NCBI GenBank assembly: GCA_965215035.1 | Contig: OZ244040.1 | Location: forward strand, 2,728,001 to 2,792,000 | Source: Azophilus sp965215035 | GTDB taxonomy: Bacteria > Pseudomonadota > Gammaproteobacteria > Pseudomonadales > Azotimanducaceae | Direction: 5' to 3' | Length of the DNA stretch: 64,000 nucleotides | Shown: positions 26,315 through 34,934 of the stretch, in pieces | Position numbering within the stretch: the first letter of the stretch is position 1 | Layout of the letters: the number at the start of each line of letters is the position of its first letter | Program-made: the position numbers and the translations under genes | The notes under the pieces: generated by a model | What the model saw: only the letters and a program-made list of their open reading frames with translations | Databases searched by the model: none | Told to the model about the DNA's origin: nothing

Positions 26315-27613
26315 TCAGTTTGGTGCCTCCGCCTCCGATTCCGCCGCGAACAGCTTGTTGCCGAATTGATCGGCATCAACCACCTCCTCGACGGGACGCC
26401 GCGAGAGCGGCCCGTGACCGCCACGGAGCGGCCAGCCGATGGGAACGAATGCAAAGGTACCCCAGGGCTCGGGAATGCCCAGCAGGTCCCGTACCTGAGC
26501 TTCCCGGCTGCATAGCAGGGTCGTCAGCACGCAACCCAGCCCTTCCGCTCTGCACGCCAGCAGAAAGTTCTGCACCGCGGGGTAGAGCGAGGCGCCGCCC
26601 ACAACCGATGGCCGGTCCAGCCCGCTGTCGGTGTACTGCAACCGGCTCGAGTCGAAGCAGAACACGTTGATGACCGGAGCCTGATCCAGGTGATCCGCCA
26701 GGTAATTGCCTGCATCGATGGTGCGCTCGGCGGTTAGCCGCACCTGCTCGGGCAGTTGGGCAAGCCGCGCACGCGAGGCGTCCACATAGGAATACCAGAG
26801 GTCCTTGTTGAGCCGCGCCAGGCCCTGTTTCAGTTCCGGGGCTCGAACGGCAACAATCCGCCATGGTTCCTGATTGGCGCCCGACGGTGCCCAGGTGGCG
26901 GCTTGCACGACCCGGTGCAGCACCGCGTCGGGAACGGAGTCGGGACGAAGCCGGCGCACTGCCCGGGTGGTGCTGGCTGCATGATAGAGATCGAATCCGA
27001 CGGCCTGTGCCTGCACAGGAGGGCCCTCGACAACCAGGTTTCCCGAGGGTCCCGGGGGGTGAAAGCTCTCCAGTGTTCCGGAGACTAGCTGATAAAAGCC
27101 GACCGCCATCACGATCTCGACCAGCCCGCGCTCGCCGAGCTCGGCTTTCGCGCGCTCGAGAGTCGCGGTATCGAGGCCGCGCTTGTATACGAGTTCAACG
27201 GCAATGTCGTGTGCGGCGACGACCTCTCGATCATCGATCACGGGCGTGCGGCGCGCGGCGATGGCATCCAGTACCGACTGCGGCACGTCGGCGGCCAGCG
27301 CCACGCGGCCATGTACCCACCATTCGAAGTCGGCGTTCCAGGCGCGGGCAACCACGCAGATTGCAACCTCGCGTGCCGCGTCCGAGACGCTTGTGTCGGT
27401 GCGCAGGGCCATGCCAGCCCGCTCGAACAGGCTACCGAGAACGGGCGAGCGCATCCACGCATCGAACGGCCCCACCAGCGAACCGTCATTGCGGACGAGC
27501 AGTTTGCCCATGGGCCCTTGCGCCCTCGGGCTTTTGAGCACGTTGTCGTAGAGCTTGCGCTGCTGCGGGTCGAGCGTTTCCGGTTTCAGGGGTTGTAGAC
27601 GCGGTTTGCTCAT
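26315..27613 (-). CDS. Carboxymuconolactone decarboxylase-like/nitroreductase fusion protein
   Basis: A 432-residue two-domain protein. Residues about 1-190 match the AhpD/carboxymuconolactone decarboxylase fold: REVAICVVARAWNADFEWWVHGRVAL, here with E-W-W-x-H and no C-x-x-C redox pair, and GERGLVEIVMAVGFYQLVSGTL. Residues about 215-425 are an FMN nitroreductase: TTRAVRRLRPDSVPDAVLHR, AATWAPSGANQEPWRIVAV, LACRAEGLGCVLTTLL and IPEPWGTFAFVPIGWP, ending without a further domain. The pairing suggests consecutive steps, or channelling, on one substrate in the same pathway. It lies between the receptor gene (64 bp upstream) and the monooxygenase gene (nearly overlapping). Confidence 0.87.
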   Translation of the reverse strand: MSKPRLQPLKPETLDPQQRKLYDNVLKSPRAQGPMGKLLVRNDGSLVGPFDAWMRSPVLGSLFERAGMALRTDTSVSDAAREVAICVVARAWNADFEWWVHGRVALAADVPQSVLDAIAARRTPVIDDREVVAAHDIAVELVYKRGLDTATLERAKAELGERGLVEIVMAVGFYQLVSGTLESFHPPGPSGNLVVEGPPVQAQAVGFDLYHAASTTRAVRRLRPDSVPDAVLHRVVQAATWAPSGANQEPWRIVAVRAPELKQGLARLNKDLWYSYVDASRARLAQLPEQVRLTAERTIDAGNYLADHLDQAPVINVFCFDSSRLQYTDSGLDRPSVVGGASLYPAVQNFLLACRAEGLGCVLTTLLCSREAQVRDLLGIPEPWGTFAFVPIGWPLRGGHGPLSRRPVEEVVDADQFGNKLFAAESEAEAPN

Positions 27614-27677
27614 GCGCTGACTCCAGCCGAACTTCCCGTGCGCTGTCTTTGGCCGAAACTTGACACCTGCTCCATTG

Positions 27678-30029
27678 TCATTTCAATCGATAGCCGATCT
27701 CCACGCCCCAGGTTCTCGGCGGCGCAACACTGGCCATGACCGGGCCGCCGAAAAAGACCGCCTCGGGAAAGAGGTTGGTGATGTACTCCTCATCGTTCAG
27801 GTTTTTGCCGAACGCCGATACGTGCCAACTGTCGTCAGCGCTGATGTACATAGCACGCATATTGATTACTTCCCAGCTTTCCTGTTTCTTGTCTTCGTTG
27901 TTGAACGCGCGGAAATACATCTCGTCCTGCCAGTGGTACTCGGCCCGTATGTTGACGGCACCGCCACCCAGCTTGAATTCAAGCTCCACTCCCAGATTCA
28001 ACTCCCATTCCGGAGACCGTGGCAGCCTGTTGCCCGACAGATCCTGCGCGGGCGAAGGTGGTCGCCGCGGCAGGTTGAGTAGCGGGTCCTCGCTCACGTA
28101 TTCGTCGAACTCCGCGTCCAAGTACGCCAGCGACGCGTCGAATCTCAGATGGTCGGAGACGACGGCAATTGACTCGACTTCAACACCCTGAATCGTTGAC
28201 TTGGCAGCGTTTTCCACCACGGTTCGTGTTTGCTCCACGGTAAAAAGCTGCATGTCGTCGTACTCTGAGTAGAACAGGGCAAGGTTGACTTGCAGTCGGT
28301 CTTCCAGAAAGCGGTTCTTGCTGCCGAGTTCCCAGGAGTCGACGACTTCGGGTTCGAAGGGTTGATCGAAATTGGCACCCCCGCTCTTGAAGCCCCGGGA
28401 ATAGCTGGCGTACACGAGGCTCTCGGGCGAGACGCTGTATGTCAGCCCGATCTTCCCGGTTGGCTCCTGCCAGTCTTCGTCGTATTCGTAACTTTGCGGG
28501 AAGCCGACCAGGGTGGCTGACACACCCGTCACCGGGTCATGGAGATTCCTGAAGTTGTCGCCGCCTGCCTTGTCGTCTTTCGTGTAGCGCAGGCCGAGCG
28601 TGCCCGTGAGCTGTCCGGTAAAGGCGTAATCGATCTGACCGTAAGCCGCGATGGACTGGTTCTTGCGGTCGATGCCCGTGCCGCCGGCTGCGACATCGGT
28701 TGCCCATCCCGTGAAGGGTGGTATTCCGGCCATCAATGCCGCGGCGCGGATGTTCGAAAACGTGATGAACTGATCATCTTCGATGTCTTCCTCGTAATAG
28801 TACAAACCGGCAATCCACTGCAGCGGTCCGCCGCCGGTGGAAGTAAGGGTGAGTTCTTGCGAAAACTGCTCCGAGATCTGGCGCCTGCCCTTGATGTAAA
28901 GCGGCAATTCCGATACGTCACCGTCGCGTACGACATCGGAATCGTCCTTGAACCAGGCTGTGAGCGATTTCACGTTGAAGTAACCGGTTTCCCAGCTTAT
29001 CTCGATATTTGCGCCCGTTATGGTGTGGTCGTTCGTATTGTCGAAATCGCTGCGATACTGGTGCAGGTTGTCTGGTACGGGCTGCGCACCGCCATCGACG
29101 ATGCGGAAGATACCGGGGAAAATGTTGGGCGCACCCACACCGTACGGCAGACGAGGCGATGGCATGGCGATGGGGATGACCCCCGCGAGCGAGAACGGTG
29201 GATAGCGATCACCCCAGATTCGCGCCGTCGCGCCGCGGCCGCCGCTTTCGGAGACGTAACCGCGAACCAATACCTCGAGGGTCTCGCTGACATCGAAGAG
29301 CAGTTGCCCACGCACGGCGTAGTTGTCGATGTCGTTGGAGTCGCCAACGCCGGGCACGAGGTTTTCCAGATAACCATCGCGTTCCTCCCAAACCGCCGTG
29401 ATGCGCGCTGCGGCCTTGTCGCCAAGAGGCGCATTCAACAGGCCGCGCAGTCGAACGTGGTCGAGGTCGCCGAACAGGGCTTCCGTGGCAACCTCGAGAT
29501 CCTGGGAAGGTTTTGCGCTCAGCACGTTGATGGAACCGCCAATGGCGTTGCGGCCGTACAGGGTGCCCTGCGGCCCTCGCAGCACCTCCACGCGCTCGAC
29601 ATCGTAAAACCCGGCCAACGTCGCCGATGCGCGCCCGAGATAAACGCCGTCCTGATACAGGGCGACACCCGTATCACCGTTGCTGGTGATGATGTCGGTG
29701 CCGATGCCGCGCATGGTCACGATGGCGTGGGCACCGAAATTGCCGACTGTTGTGAACTGCAGGTTCGGTGAAACGGTCTGTAGCTCGGCAATGGTGGATA
29801 TGCCGCTCTGGTTCAGCCGGTCTTGGTTGAAGACGCTCACGGCGAGCGGAACGTCCTGAACGTTGACAGCACGTTTCTCCGCGGTGACCAGGATCTCTTC
29901 CAACACGCCCTCGGCGGCGCCGGCGGCGGAAAGCAGGATCAGGGCGATACCTGCGAACGTTGCCCGTGCGAGCCCGCAAATTGCAGCGAGGGCCGCCGCT
30001 ATGCCTGCGGATTTTTGCCGTGTGTGCAT
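27678..30029 (-). CDS. TonB-dependent outer-membrane receptor of the catabolic operon
   Basis: A 783-residue receptor. The leader ends LILLSAAGAAEG; the plug opens LEEILVTAEKRAVNVQDVPLAVSVF (in part), with VTMRGIGTDI and VERVEVLRGPQGTLYGRNAIGGSINV (in part). The barrel ends GVEIGYRLK. A GAGGGG ribosome-binding site precedes the ATG. As the first gene of a minus-strand operon that continues with the fusion protein, the monooxygenase and the acyl-CoA dehydrogenase, it most likely imports the substrate of that pathway. Expression is probably controlled by the divergent TetR regulator through the sites at 30046-30141. Confidence 0.93.
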   Translation of the reverse strand: MHTRQKSAGIAAALAAICGLARATFAGIALILLSAAGAAEGVLEEILVTAEKRAVNVQDVPLAVSVFNQDRLNQSGISTIAELQTVSPNLQFTTVGNFGAHAIVTMRGIGTDIITSNGDTGVALYQDGVYLGRASATLAGFYDVERVEVLRGPQGTLYGRNAIGGSINVLSAKPSQDLEVATEALFGDLDHVRLRGLLNAPLGDKAAARITAVWEERDGYLENLVPGVGDSNDIDNYAVRGQLLFDVSETLEVLVRGYVSESGGRGATARIWGDRYPPFSLAGVIPIAMPSPRLPYGVGAPNIFPGIFRIVDGGAQPVPDNLHQYRSDFDNTNDHTITGANIEISWETGYFNVKSLTAWFKDDSDVVRDGDVSELPLYIKGRRQISEQFSQELTLTSTGGGPLQWIAGLYYYEEDIEDDQFITFSNIRAAALMAGIPPFTGWATDVAAGGTGIDRKNQSIAAYGQIDYAFTGQLTGTLGLRYTKDDKAGGDNFRNLHDPVTGVSATLVGFPQSYEYDEDWQEPTGKIGLTYSVSPESLVYASYSRGFKSGGANFDQPFEPEVVDSWELGSKNRFLEDRLQVNLALFYSEYDDMQLFTVEQTRTVVENAAKSTIQGVEVESIAVVSDHLRFDASLAYLDAEFDEYVSEDPLLNLPRRPPSPAQDLSGNRLPRSPEWELNLGVELEFKLGGGAVNIRAEYHWQDEMYFRAFNNEDKKQESWEVINMRAMYISADDSWHVSAFGKNLNDEEYITNLFPEAVFFGGPVMASVAPPRTWGVEIGYRLK

Positions 30030-30045
30030 TTTCCCCTCCGTAATG

Positions 30046-30141
30046 ACTGTTCACATGACAAGTCAAGCGGAATCTACGTGAGCTAAAATGGCTTGTCAAT
30101 CGAATAACGAGCACCGGCTCAGATTGTTCAATTGACTGGTG
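30046..30141. promoter_or_regulatory. Divergent promoter with three related operator-like sites
   Basis: The central site, TGGCTTGTCAATCGAATAAC at 30089-30108, is the exact reverse complement of the element at 22765-22784. Two weaker relatives flank it: TTCACATGACAAGTCAAGCG near 30046-30065 and TTCAATTGACTGGTGA near 30127-30142, both keeping the TTC(N)-ATTGAC/TGAC core in part. The arrangement lies between the receptor operon and tetR, as expected for an autorepressing TetR protein. Confidence 0.7.
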
Positions 30142-30173
30142 AAAATCGAGGCGATAGGATTTTTTGCAACAAT

Positions 30174-30794
30174 ATGTCTGAAAAACCGATGACAAGCAGA
30201 GCCCAGCAGCGCGCCGACACCCGCGAGCGGGTGATCGAAGCGGCAGCCGAGGCGTTTGCCGAACTCGGCTTCCGCGCCGCCAGTACACGCAACATCGCGG
30301 TGCGTGCGGGCACCAACCAGGGGCTCATCACCTATCACTTCAAGTCCAAGGACGAGTTATGGCGTGCGGCCATGGAGCACATCTTCCGGCTGCTGGAAAC
30401 CAAGCTGGCGCACTCGCTGGTACAAATCGCCTCAGACGAACCGCGAGAGCTGGCCCGGGAATACGTTCGCGAATACGTGCGCTTCACGGCAGCGCATCCG
30501 GAGCTCTTCCGCCTGCTGGTCGAGGAGGGCAAACGCTCTGAAGACCGAATGAAATGGCTGGTGGACGTGCACATGAAGCCACTGTATGAGACTTTCACGG
30601 AGATGGCGGAGCAATCGTTCGGAGCGGGCATCGACAGGCAGCTATTGCCGCACGCCCTGTATACCCTTGTTGGCGCGTCTTCCCTGATTTTCGCCATCGC
30701 CCCAGAGTGCCGCCGGGTCACGGGCATGGATCCGACAACACCTGCAGCCATCGAGAATCACGCCAACTTTGTCGCGCAACTGTTTGTGCCCTGA
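30174..30794 (+). CDS. TetR-family transcriptional regulator
   Basis: About 206 residues from the ATG at 30174 (another at 30189 is possible). The N-terminal helix-turn-helix is clear: DTRERVIEAAAEAFAELGFR, STRNIAVRAGTNQGLITYHFKSKDEL (in part), with the Y-x-F-x-S/G-K-x-x-L ending typical of TetR. The C-terminal ligand domain (residues about 65-205) begins HIFRLLETKLAHS. It is transcribed away from the receptor operon, and its promoter region carries copies of the 20-bp element. It probably represses the whole 22.8-30.0 kb catabolic block and responds to a pathway metabolite. Confidence 0.92.
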   Translation: MSEKPMTSRAQQRADTRERVIEAAAEAFAELGFRAASTRNIAVRAGTNQGLITYHFKSKDELWRAAMEHIFRLLETKLAHSLVQIASDEPRELAREYVREYVRFTAAHPELFRLLVEEGKRSEDRMKWLVDVHMKPLYETFTEMAEQSFGAGIDRQLLPHALYTLVGASSLIFAIAPECRRVTGMDPTTPAAIENHANFVAQLFVP

Positions 30795-30899
30795 TTGGAC
30801 GCCACCTGCTTGCGCCTTGATTGGCGCGCCACCGACGCAGCTTGCCTCGGCCATGTCCTGCAGGTACCGCTGGACGGCTCTGGTATGCGAAGGAGCAAG

Positions 30900-30992
30900 T
30901 GGCGGAAGAGGTAGGAGTCGAACCCACCAGGCGCGTTGTCGCGCCTCAACGGCTTTGAAGGCCGCGCGCCCCACCGGAGACGATGCTCTTCC
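30900..30992 (-). tRNA. selC: tRNA-Sec (anticodon UCA)
   Basis: Read on the minus strand the gene starts GGAAGAGC and ends CTCTTCCGCCA, with the CCA encoded. A 6-bp D stem (CGTCTC with GGGGCG), the anticodon loop CUUCAAA with UCA in a 5-bp stem, a long GC-rich variable arm (about 20 nt, GAGGCGCG.. CGCGCCT) and the T loop TTCGACT are all present. Length is 93 nt. Between T loop and discriminator there are 12 bases (CCTAC then CTCTTCC), against 13 in E. coli selC, so the acceptor/T branch looks like 7+5 rather than the bacterial 8+5. It lies 39 bp downstream of selB on the same strand. Confidence 0.93.
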
Positions 30993-31031
30993 GCAGACCG
31001 GACTGGCGGTACCCATCGAGCCCAAGTGGTA

Positions 31032-32894
31032 TCACAGTTGGAAAGGCTTGACCACTGTGCGGGTGTCTCCGGTACGGCGGGTGAACCCCTTGCGGTCGAG
31101 GTATTCCAGCGCTTCGATGGCGATGTTGCGGCCGATGCCTGTGGCGTCGCGGAAATCCCGCACGGTGAAGGGCGCTCGCTCGGCCAGTTCTGCGGCGTAG
31201 CCGGCAATGCGCGCCAGACGTGCCGGCCAATAGAACCGCTTGGCCGACACCTGCACCAGCAGGCCCCGCTTGGCGAGGCTTTTGAGGTCGCTGTCCAGCT
31301 TGGTGATCGGCATGTGCAGTTTTCTGGCCAGATCGCCGACGCTGGGTGCGTGGTCCACATCCAACAGCGCGTGCACCCGGTTCAGCAGCGCCTGCTCGGC
31401 CGCTGGCAGCGATGCCACGTGACGGGGCGGATGGTAGGCACCGGCGGTGACGCCCAGGGATTCCTCGGCGACCAGTTCTTTCAGCAGTTCCATATGGTAT
31501 TGCTGGGGAATATCGGCGGGTAGTTGGTTTGGCCGTGCGCCGGGCGCATCGGGATGTTCCGCTTGGAAACGCTCGATGAATGCCAGCACCATGCGGCGCC
31601 AGTCGGCCCAACGGGAACGGCTGATGACCGTATCGCCGCGCCACTCGACATCCAACCCGGCAAGCAGTTCGCGTAGCCGCGCCGACGACAGCCCCAGGGT
31701 GTGCCGCAACGGCGCCGTGGCGACCGGCCCCAGTTCCAGCAGCGCCCGGATAATCCGGCTTGGCCCGGCCTGTTTGAAGGCGGCGATGCGGGCGAGGCGC
31801 ATCGGGTGCCGGCGCCGGGACGATGGCGGCAGGTCGGCGAGCACTCGTCCCCCGCCCAGGGTTCGGTCTAGGCCCTGGTCGCGCAATACGATGTGGTCGC
31901 CGTGCCTGGCGCACAGCGGCTCGTCGGTCACCAGTTCCACATCACTTTGGCGGCCTGGTGCCAGACGTCCGGAATGCAGGAGAGCCAGGCGTGCGGTGGC
32001 GTGGGAAGTGGCGTGATAAACGTGTACCGGCAGCCAGTGCCTGACCGGGCGCGGGAAGTCTTTAACCACATGCAGATCGACCGCAAAGTTCCGGTGCGGC
32101 GGACAGGGGTCTTTCGTCAGCCAGCAACCTCGGCCGATGCGTTGCAGGTCGATACCCGCCAAGTTCAGTGCCGTTCGATCACCCGCGCCGGCATATTCAA
32201 CCTGGTGGTCCTGGGCGCGAATGCCCCGCACCCTGGCCTTGTCGCCGCTTGGAAATACCGCAACCTCTTGGTTGCGAACTACGCGCCCCGCATGCACCGT
32301 GCCGGTAACCACGAGGCCCGCGCCCCGCACGTTGAACGCACGGTCTACGGCCAGCCGGAATTGCCCGGATGTAACTTGCCGGTCGGCGCCGCGATGCGCT
32401 GCCCAGAGTGCCCGGGTCAACTCGGGGATGCCAAGCCCGGTGTGGGCGGAGGTGCGAAAGACGGCGGCGTCTTCCAAAAAGGTACCGGCAACGAGCGCGT
32501 GAATTTCGTTCTCCGCCGCTAGGACGCGGTCGGGGCTGACCCGGTCGCACTTGGTTAGGGCGACCACCCCCTGGCGCAGCCCGGTCAGTTCCAGGATCTG
32601 TAGGTGCTCGCGGCTCTGGGGCATGGGGCCGTCGTCCGCGGCGACGGTGAGTAGCGCGTACTGCATGGCGGCGACCCCCGCCACCATGTTGTGAATGAAG
32701 CGGTGATGGCCGGGCACGTCCACAAACCCCAGCACATCGGCGCTGTTCCCGCCGTCCGTGGCATAGGCGAAGCCCAGGTCGATGGTCAGCCCGCGTCGCC
32801 GCTCCTCGCTCAGGGTGTCGGTATCGACCCCGGTGATGGCTTTTACCAGGCTGGTTTTGCCGTGGTCGACGTGGCCGGCGAGCGTAACGATCAT
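31032..32894 (-). CDS. selB: Selenocysteine-specific elongation factor SelB
   Basis: 620 residues, close to E. coli SelB (614). The GTPase domain opens MIVTLAGHVDHGKTSLVKAI (P-loop), continues with LGFVDVPGHHRFIHNM (D-x-x-G) and VALTKCDRVS (the N-K-x-D motif as T-K-C-D), followed by EF-Tu-like beta-barrels. The C-terminal third contains the winged-helix repeats that bind the SECIS hairpin in mRNA, ending DRKGFTRRTGDTRTVVKPF. The start at 32894 is fixed by homology: the frame stays open 92 codons upstream through a tandem repeat, but that extension is low-complexity. SelB delivers Sec-tRNA to in-frame UGA codons. Confidence 0.95.
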   Translation of the reverse strand: MIVTLAGHVDHGKTSLVKAITGVDTDTLSEERRRGLTIDLGFAYATDGGNSADVLGFVDVPGHHRFIHNMVAGVAAMQYALLTVAADDGPMPQSREHLQILELTGLRQGVVALTKCDRVSPDRVLAAENEIHALVAGTFLEDAAVFRTSAHTGLGIPELTRALWAAHRGADRQVTSGQFRLAVDRAFNVRGAGLVVTGTVHAGRVVRNQEVAVFPSGDKARVRGIRAQDHQVEYAGAGDRTALNLAGIDLQRIGRGCWLTKDPCPPHRNFAVDLHVVKDFPRPVRHWLPVHVYHATSHATARLALLHSGRLAPGRQSDVELVTDEPLCARHGDHIVLRDQGLDRTLGGGRVLADLPPSSRRRHPMRLARIAAFKQAGPSRIIRALLELGPVATAPLRHTLGLSSARLRELLAGLDVEWRGDTVISRSRWADWRRMVLAFIERFQAEHPDAPGARPNQLPADIPQQYHMELLKELVAEESLGVTAGAYHPPRHVASLPAAEQALLNRVHALLDVDHAPSVGDLARKLHMPITKLDSDLKSLAKRGLLVQVSAKRFYWPARLARIAGYAAELAERAPFTVRDFRDATGIGRNIAIEALEYLDRKGFTRRTGDTRTVVKPFQL

Positions 32895-32925
32895 CTCAGG
32901 CGGACCCGGTAAGCGCCGCGGATTC

Positions 32926-33115
32926 GGTGGGTGTCCCATTCCGGTGTTCCGGTGCATCCCGGTGGGTGTCCCGTTCCGAGGGGTGGATGTCCCGTTTCGA
33001 CAGTGGGTGTCCCGTTCCGACAGGGTGGGTGTCCCCTTCCGACATTCCGACAGGGCGGGTGTCTCAAGCGAGGCGGGTGTCCCATTCCGACGGGGTGGGT
33101 GTCCCAAGCGGGGCG
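32926..33115. repeat. Tandem repeat of a GGGTGTCCC-type unit between selA and selB
   Basis: Eight copies of GGGTGTCCC (one GGATGTCCC, one GGGTGTCTC) begin at 32929, 32964, 32985, 33005, 33028, 33058, 33075 and 33098, most followed by (A/G)TTCCGACAGG. Unit length varies from 17 to 35 bp. The array fills nearly all of the 223-bp selA-selB gap, is stop-free in the selB frame, and on the transcribed strand gives repeated CGGAACGGGACACCC. Function unknown. Confidence 0.85.
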
Positions 33116-33117
33116 CA

Positions 33118-34500
33118 TCAGGGTTCGGTCTGGTTTGGGCGCCCGGGTGGCAGGTGTTCCAGGGCGGCAAGCAGCCCGTCGAAATCCACTACGGCGCGAA
33201 CGTCAAGCCATAGGGCACCCCGCTGGGTGCGCCCGACCACCGGTTCCGGGAGGTTGCGCAGGCGCTCTGCAAGGTCTTGCACCCGGCGCGGTTGGGCGTG
33301 GCGAATCACCACGGCCCGGCTGTCGATGGTGTGGTCCGGAACGGCGCCGCTGCCGATTTGCGCCGCCGTGGCGGCCACCTCCAGCCGATAACCGGGTAGC
33401 CGGTGGGCCAGCGTATCCCGCAGTCTCTCGGCGCGCGTTGCCAGCACCGTCAGCGGGGTGGTCAGCAGACGCAACAAGGGAATCCGCAGCGGTGCCTTAT
33501 CGGGCTCTTCATAGAGCTTCAAGGTCGCATCCAGCATCGCAAGGGCGACCTTGTCGGCTCGCAGCGCCCGTTTGAGCGGGTTGCGCTGCAACTGGCCGAT
33601 TAGTTTCGCATCCCCCGCGATCAGGCCCGCCTGTACGCCGCCGACGAGCTTGTCGCCGCTGAAGGTGACTAGGTGTGCGCCTGCCGCCAACACTTGCCTC
33701 GGCATCGGTTCGTGGGGTAGGCCGAGTTTATGCAGTTCCAGCAAGGCACCGCTGCCGAGGTCCACGCACAGGGGTATGCCGTATTCATCCGCCAGGGATG
33801 CCAGTTCGCGCGCGGATGCTTCGGCGGTAAATCCCTCGATGTGGTAGTTGCTGGTATGCACCTTCAGGAGCATTGCGGCTTGCGCTGCGACCGCGGCGAA
33901 GTCCCTAAGGTGGGTTCGATTCGTGGTGCCGACCTCCAGTAGCCGGCAGCCGGCCCGTTGCATGAGTTCGGGTAACCGGAAGCTGCCGCCGATCTCGATG
34001 AGTTCGCCCCGAGAAACCGGCACCGGGCGACCGAGGGCGAATGTATTCAGAACAAGCAGAAGGGCGGCCGCATTGTTGTTCACCACGGTGGCCGCCTCGG
34101 CGCCGGTCAGCCGGGTCAGCCGATCTGCCACTATTTGCTCCCGGTCGCCGCGCCCGCCCTGGGCTAGGTTGTATTCCAGGTTCATGGCACCCGTGACCAG
34201 CGGCTTAATCGAATCCCATAGCTCGCCGCTCAATGGTGCCCGGCCGAGGTTGGTGTGGATTACCGTTCCGGTGAGGTTATGCACGGGCCGATAGCCCTGG
34301 CCCAGCAGGGCCCGCCGCAATCGTTCCGCGTAGCCCTCGGCGGTACCGGCCCATGCGGGGATGTCCTGGTCGGCGCGCACTTCCCGTTGTAGGTTGCGCA
34401 GGGCGCGTTTAACGAGTTCCGGCCCATGCTGGCTAACCAGCGGCCGTAGCGCGGGGGCATTGGCCAGTTTGTCGATACCGGGCAGGTCGCTTGGCTGCAT
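33118..34500 (-). CDS. selA: L-seryl-tRNA(Sec) selenium transferase SelA
   Basis: 460 residues, normal for bacterial SelA. N-terminal helical domain (LVSQHGPELVKRALRNLQRE), then the fold-type I PLP core: VHNLTGTVIHTNLGRAPLS, EYNLAQGGRGDRE, VVNNNAAALLLVLNT, IEIGGSFRLPELM, VGTTNRTHLRDF, PLCVDLGSGAL, and the PLP-binding lysine in TFSGDKLVGGVQAGLI. It converts seryl-tRNA(Sec) to Sec-tRNA(Sec) using selenophosphate, acting as a decamer. It precedes selB on the same strand, separated only by the repeat array, and the tRNA follows selB, so selA-selB-selC form one block. selD and a selenoprotein gene are not in the window. Confidence 0.95.
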   Translation of the reverse strand: MQPSDLPGIDKLANAPALRPLVSQHGPELVKRALRNLQREVRADQDIPAWAGTAEGYAERLRRALLGQGYRPVHNLTGTVIHTNLGRAPLSGELWDSIKPLVTGAMNLEYNLAQGGRGDREQIVADRLTRLTGAEAATVVNNNAAALLLVLNTFALGRPVPVSRGELIEIGGSFRLPELMQRAGCRLLEVGTTNRTHLRDFAAVAAQAAMLLKVHTSNYHIEGFTAEASARELASLADEYGIPLCVDLGSGALLELHKLGLPHEPMPRQVLAAGAHLVTFSGDKLVGGVQAGLIAGDAKLIGQLQRNPLKRALRADKVALAMLDATLKLYEEPDKAPLRIPLLRLLTTPLTVLATRAERLRDTLAHRLPGYRLEVAATAAQIGSGAVPDHTIDSRAVVIRHAQPRRVQDLAERLRNLPEPVVGRTQRGALWLDVRAVVDFDGLLAALEHLPPGRPNQTEP

Positions 34501-34934
34501 GGCCGAGCTCCGGTTTACGCCGGGGCCCGCCCGACGGTTGTCCAGGCTTCCAGGGTCATGGTCTGGAGTCTATACACTGCAAGCTGGCCCGTCACCGACC
34601 CGCTTCGGTCGCGGTCGGCTCTCCCGACCTTGCCATCATCGATTCCTGTATCCACGCCAATCCTTGTTGGTGGATCGGGAACCGTGCACAGGTCGTGGCC
34701 AGCGGCTTATCGACCGGTTCCCGTCCAACGCCGCCGAGACACTGTATGGAAATCCACCAACAAACATATTCTTGACAACATGGATACTCAGTTTGCATTT
34801 GTGGATCGTGGCAAGGCCGTCCCACCTGGAGTTCGACGCAGCCGGAAATCAAAACGAGCCACTACCGGCGGCCCGCTGTTGCAACCGGCCGGCTGCGCTA
34901 AACTGCCGGTTTACTGGCAACGGAGAGCGAGGCA
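34501..34934. other. Intergenic region between divergent selA and the dehydrogenase gene
   Basis: No supported gene. A TTGACA lies at 34772-34777, but the sequence 15-18 bp downstream is a poor -10 match. The right end carries GGAG and GAGG in front of the dehydrogenase start. Confidence 0.4.

Noticed and set aside
32895..33170. Extended SelB start 92 codons upstream
   Set aside because: The extension is translation of the tandem repeat plus the selA 3' end; SelB homology starts exactly at 32894.
30900..34500. A selenoprotein gene in the window using the sel block
   Set aside because: I checked the recognised genes for in-frame TGA at Cys-like positions and found none; the TGA near 63700 lies in an IS3 remnant at an expected Trp.
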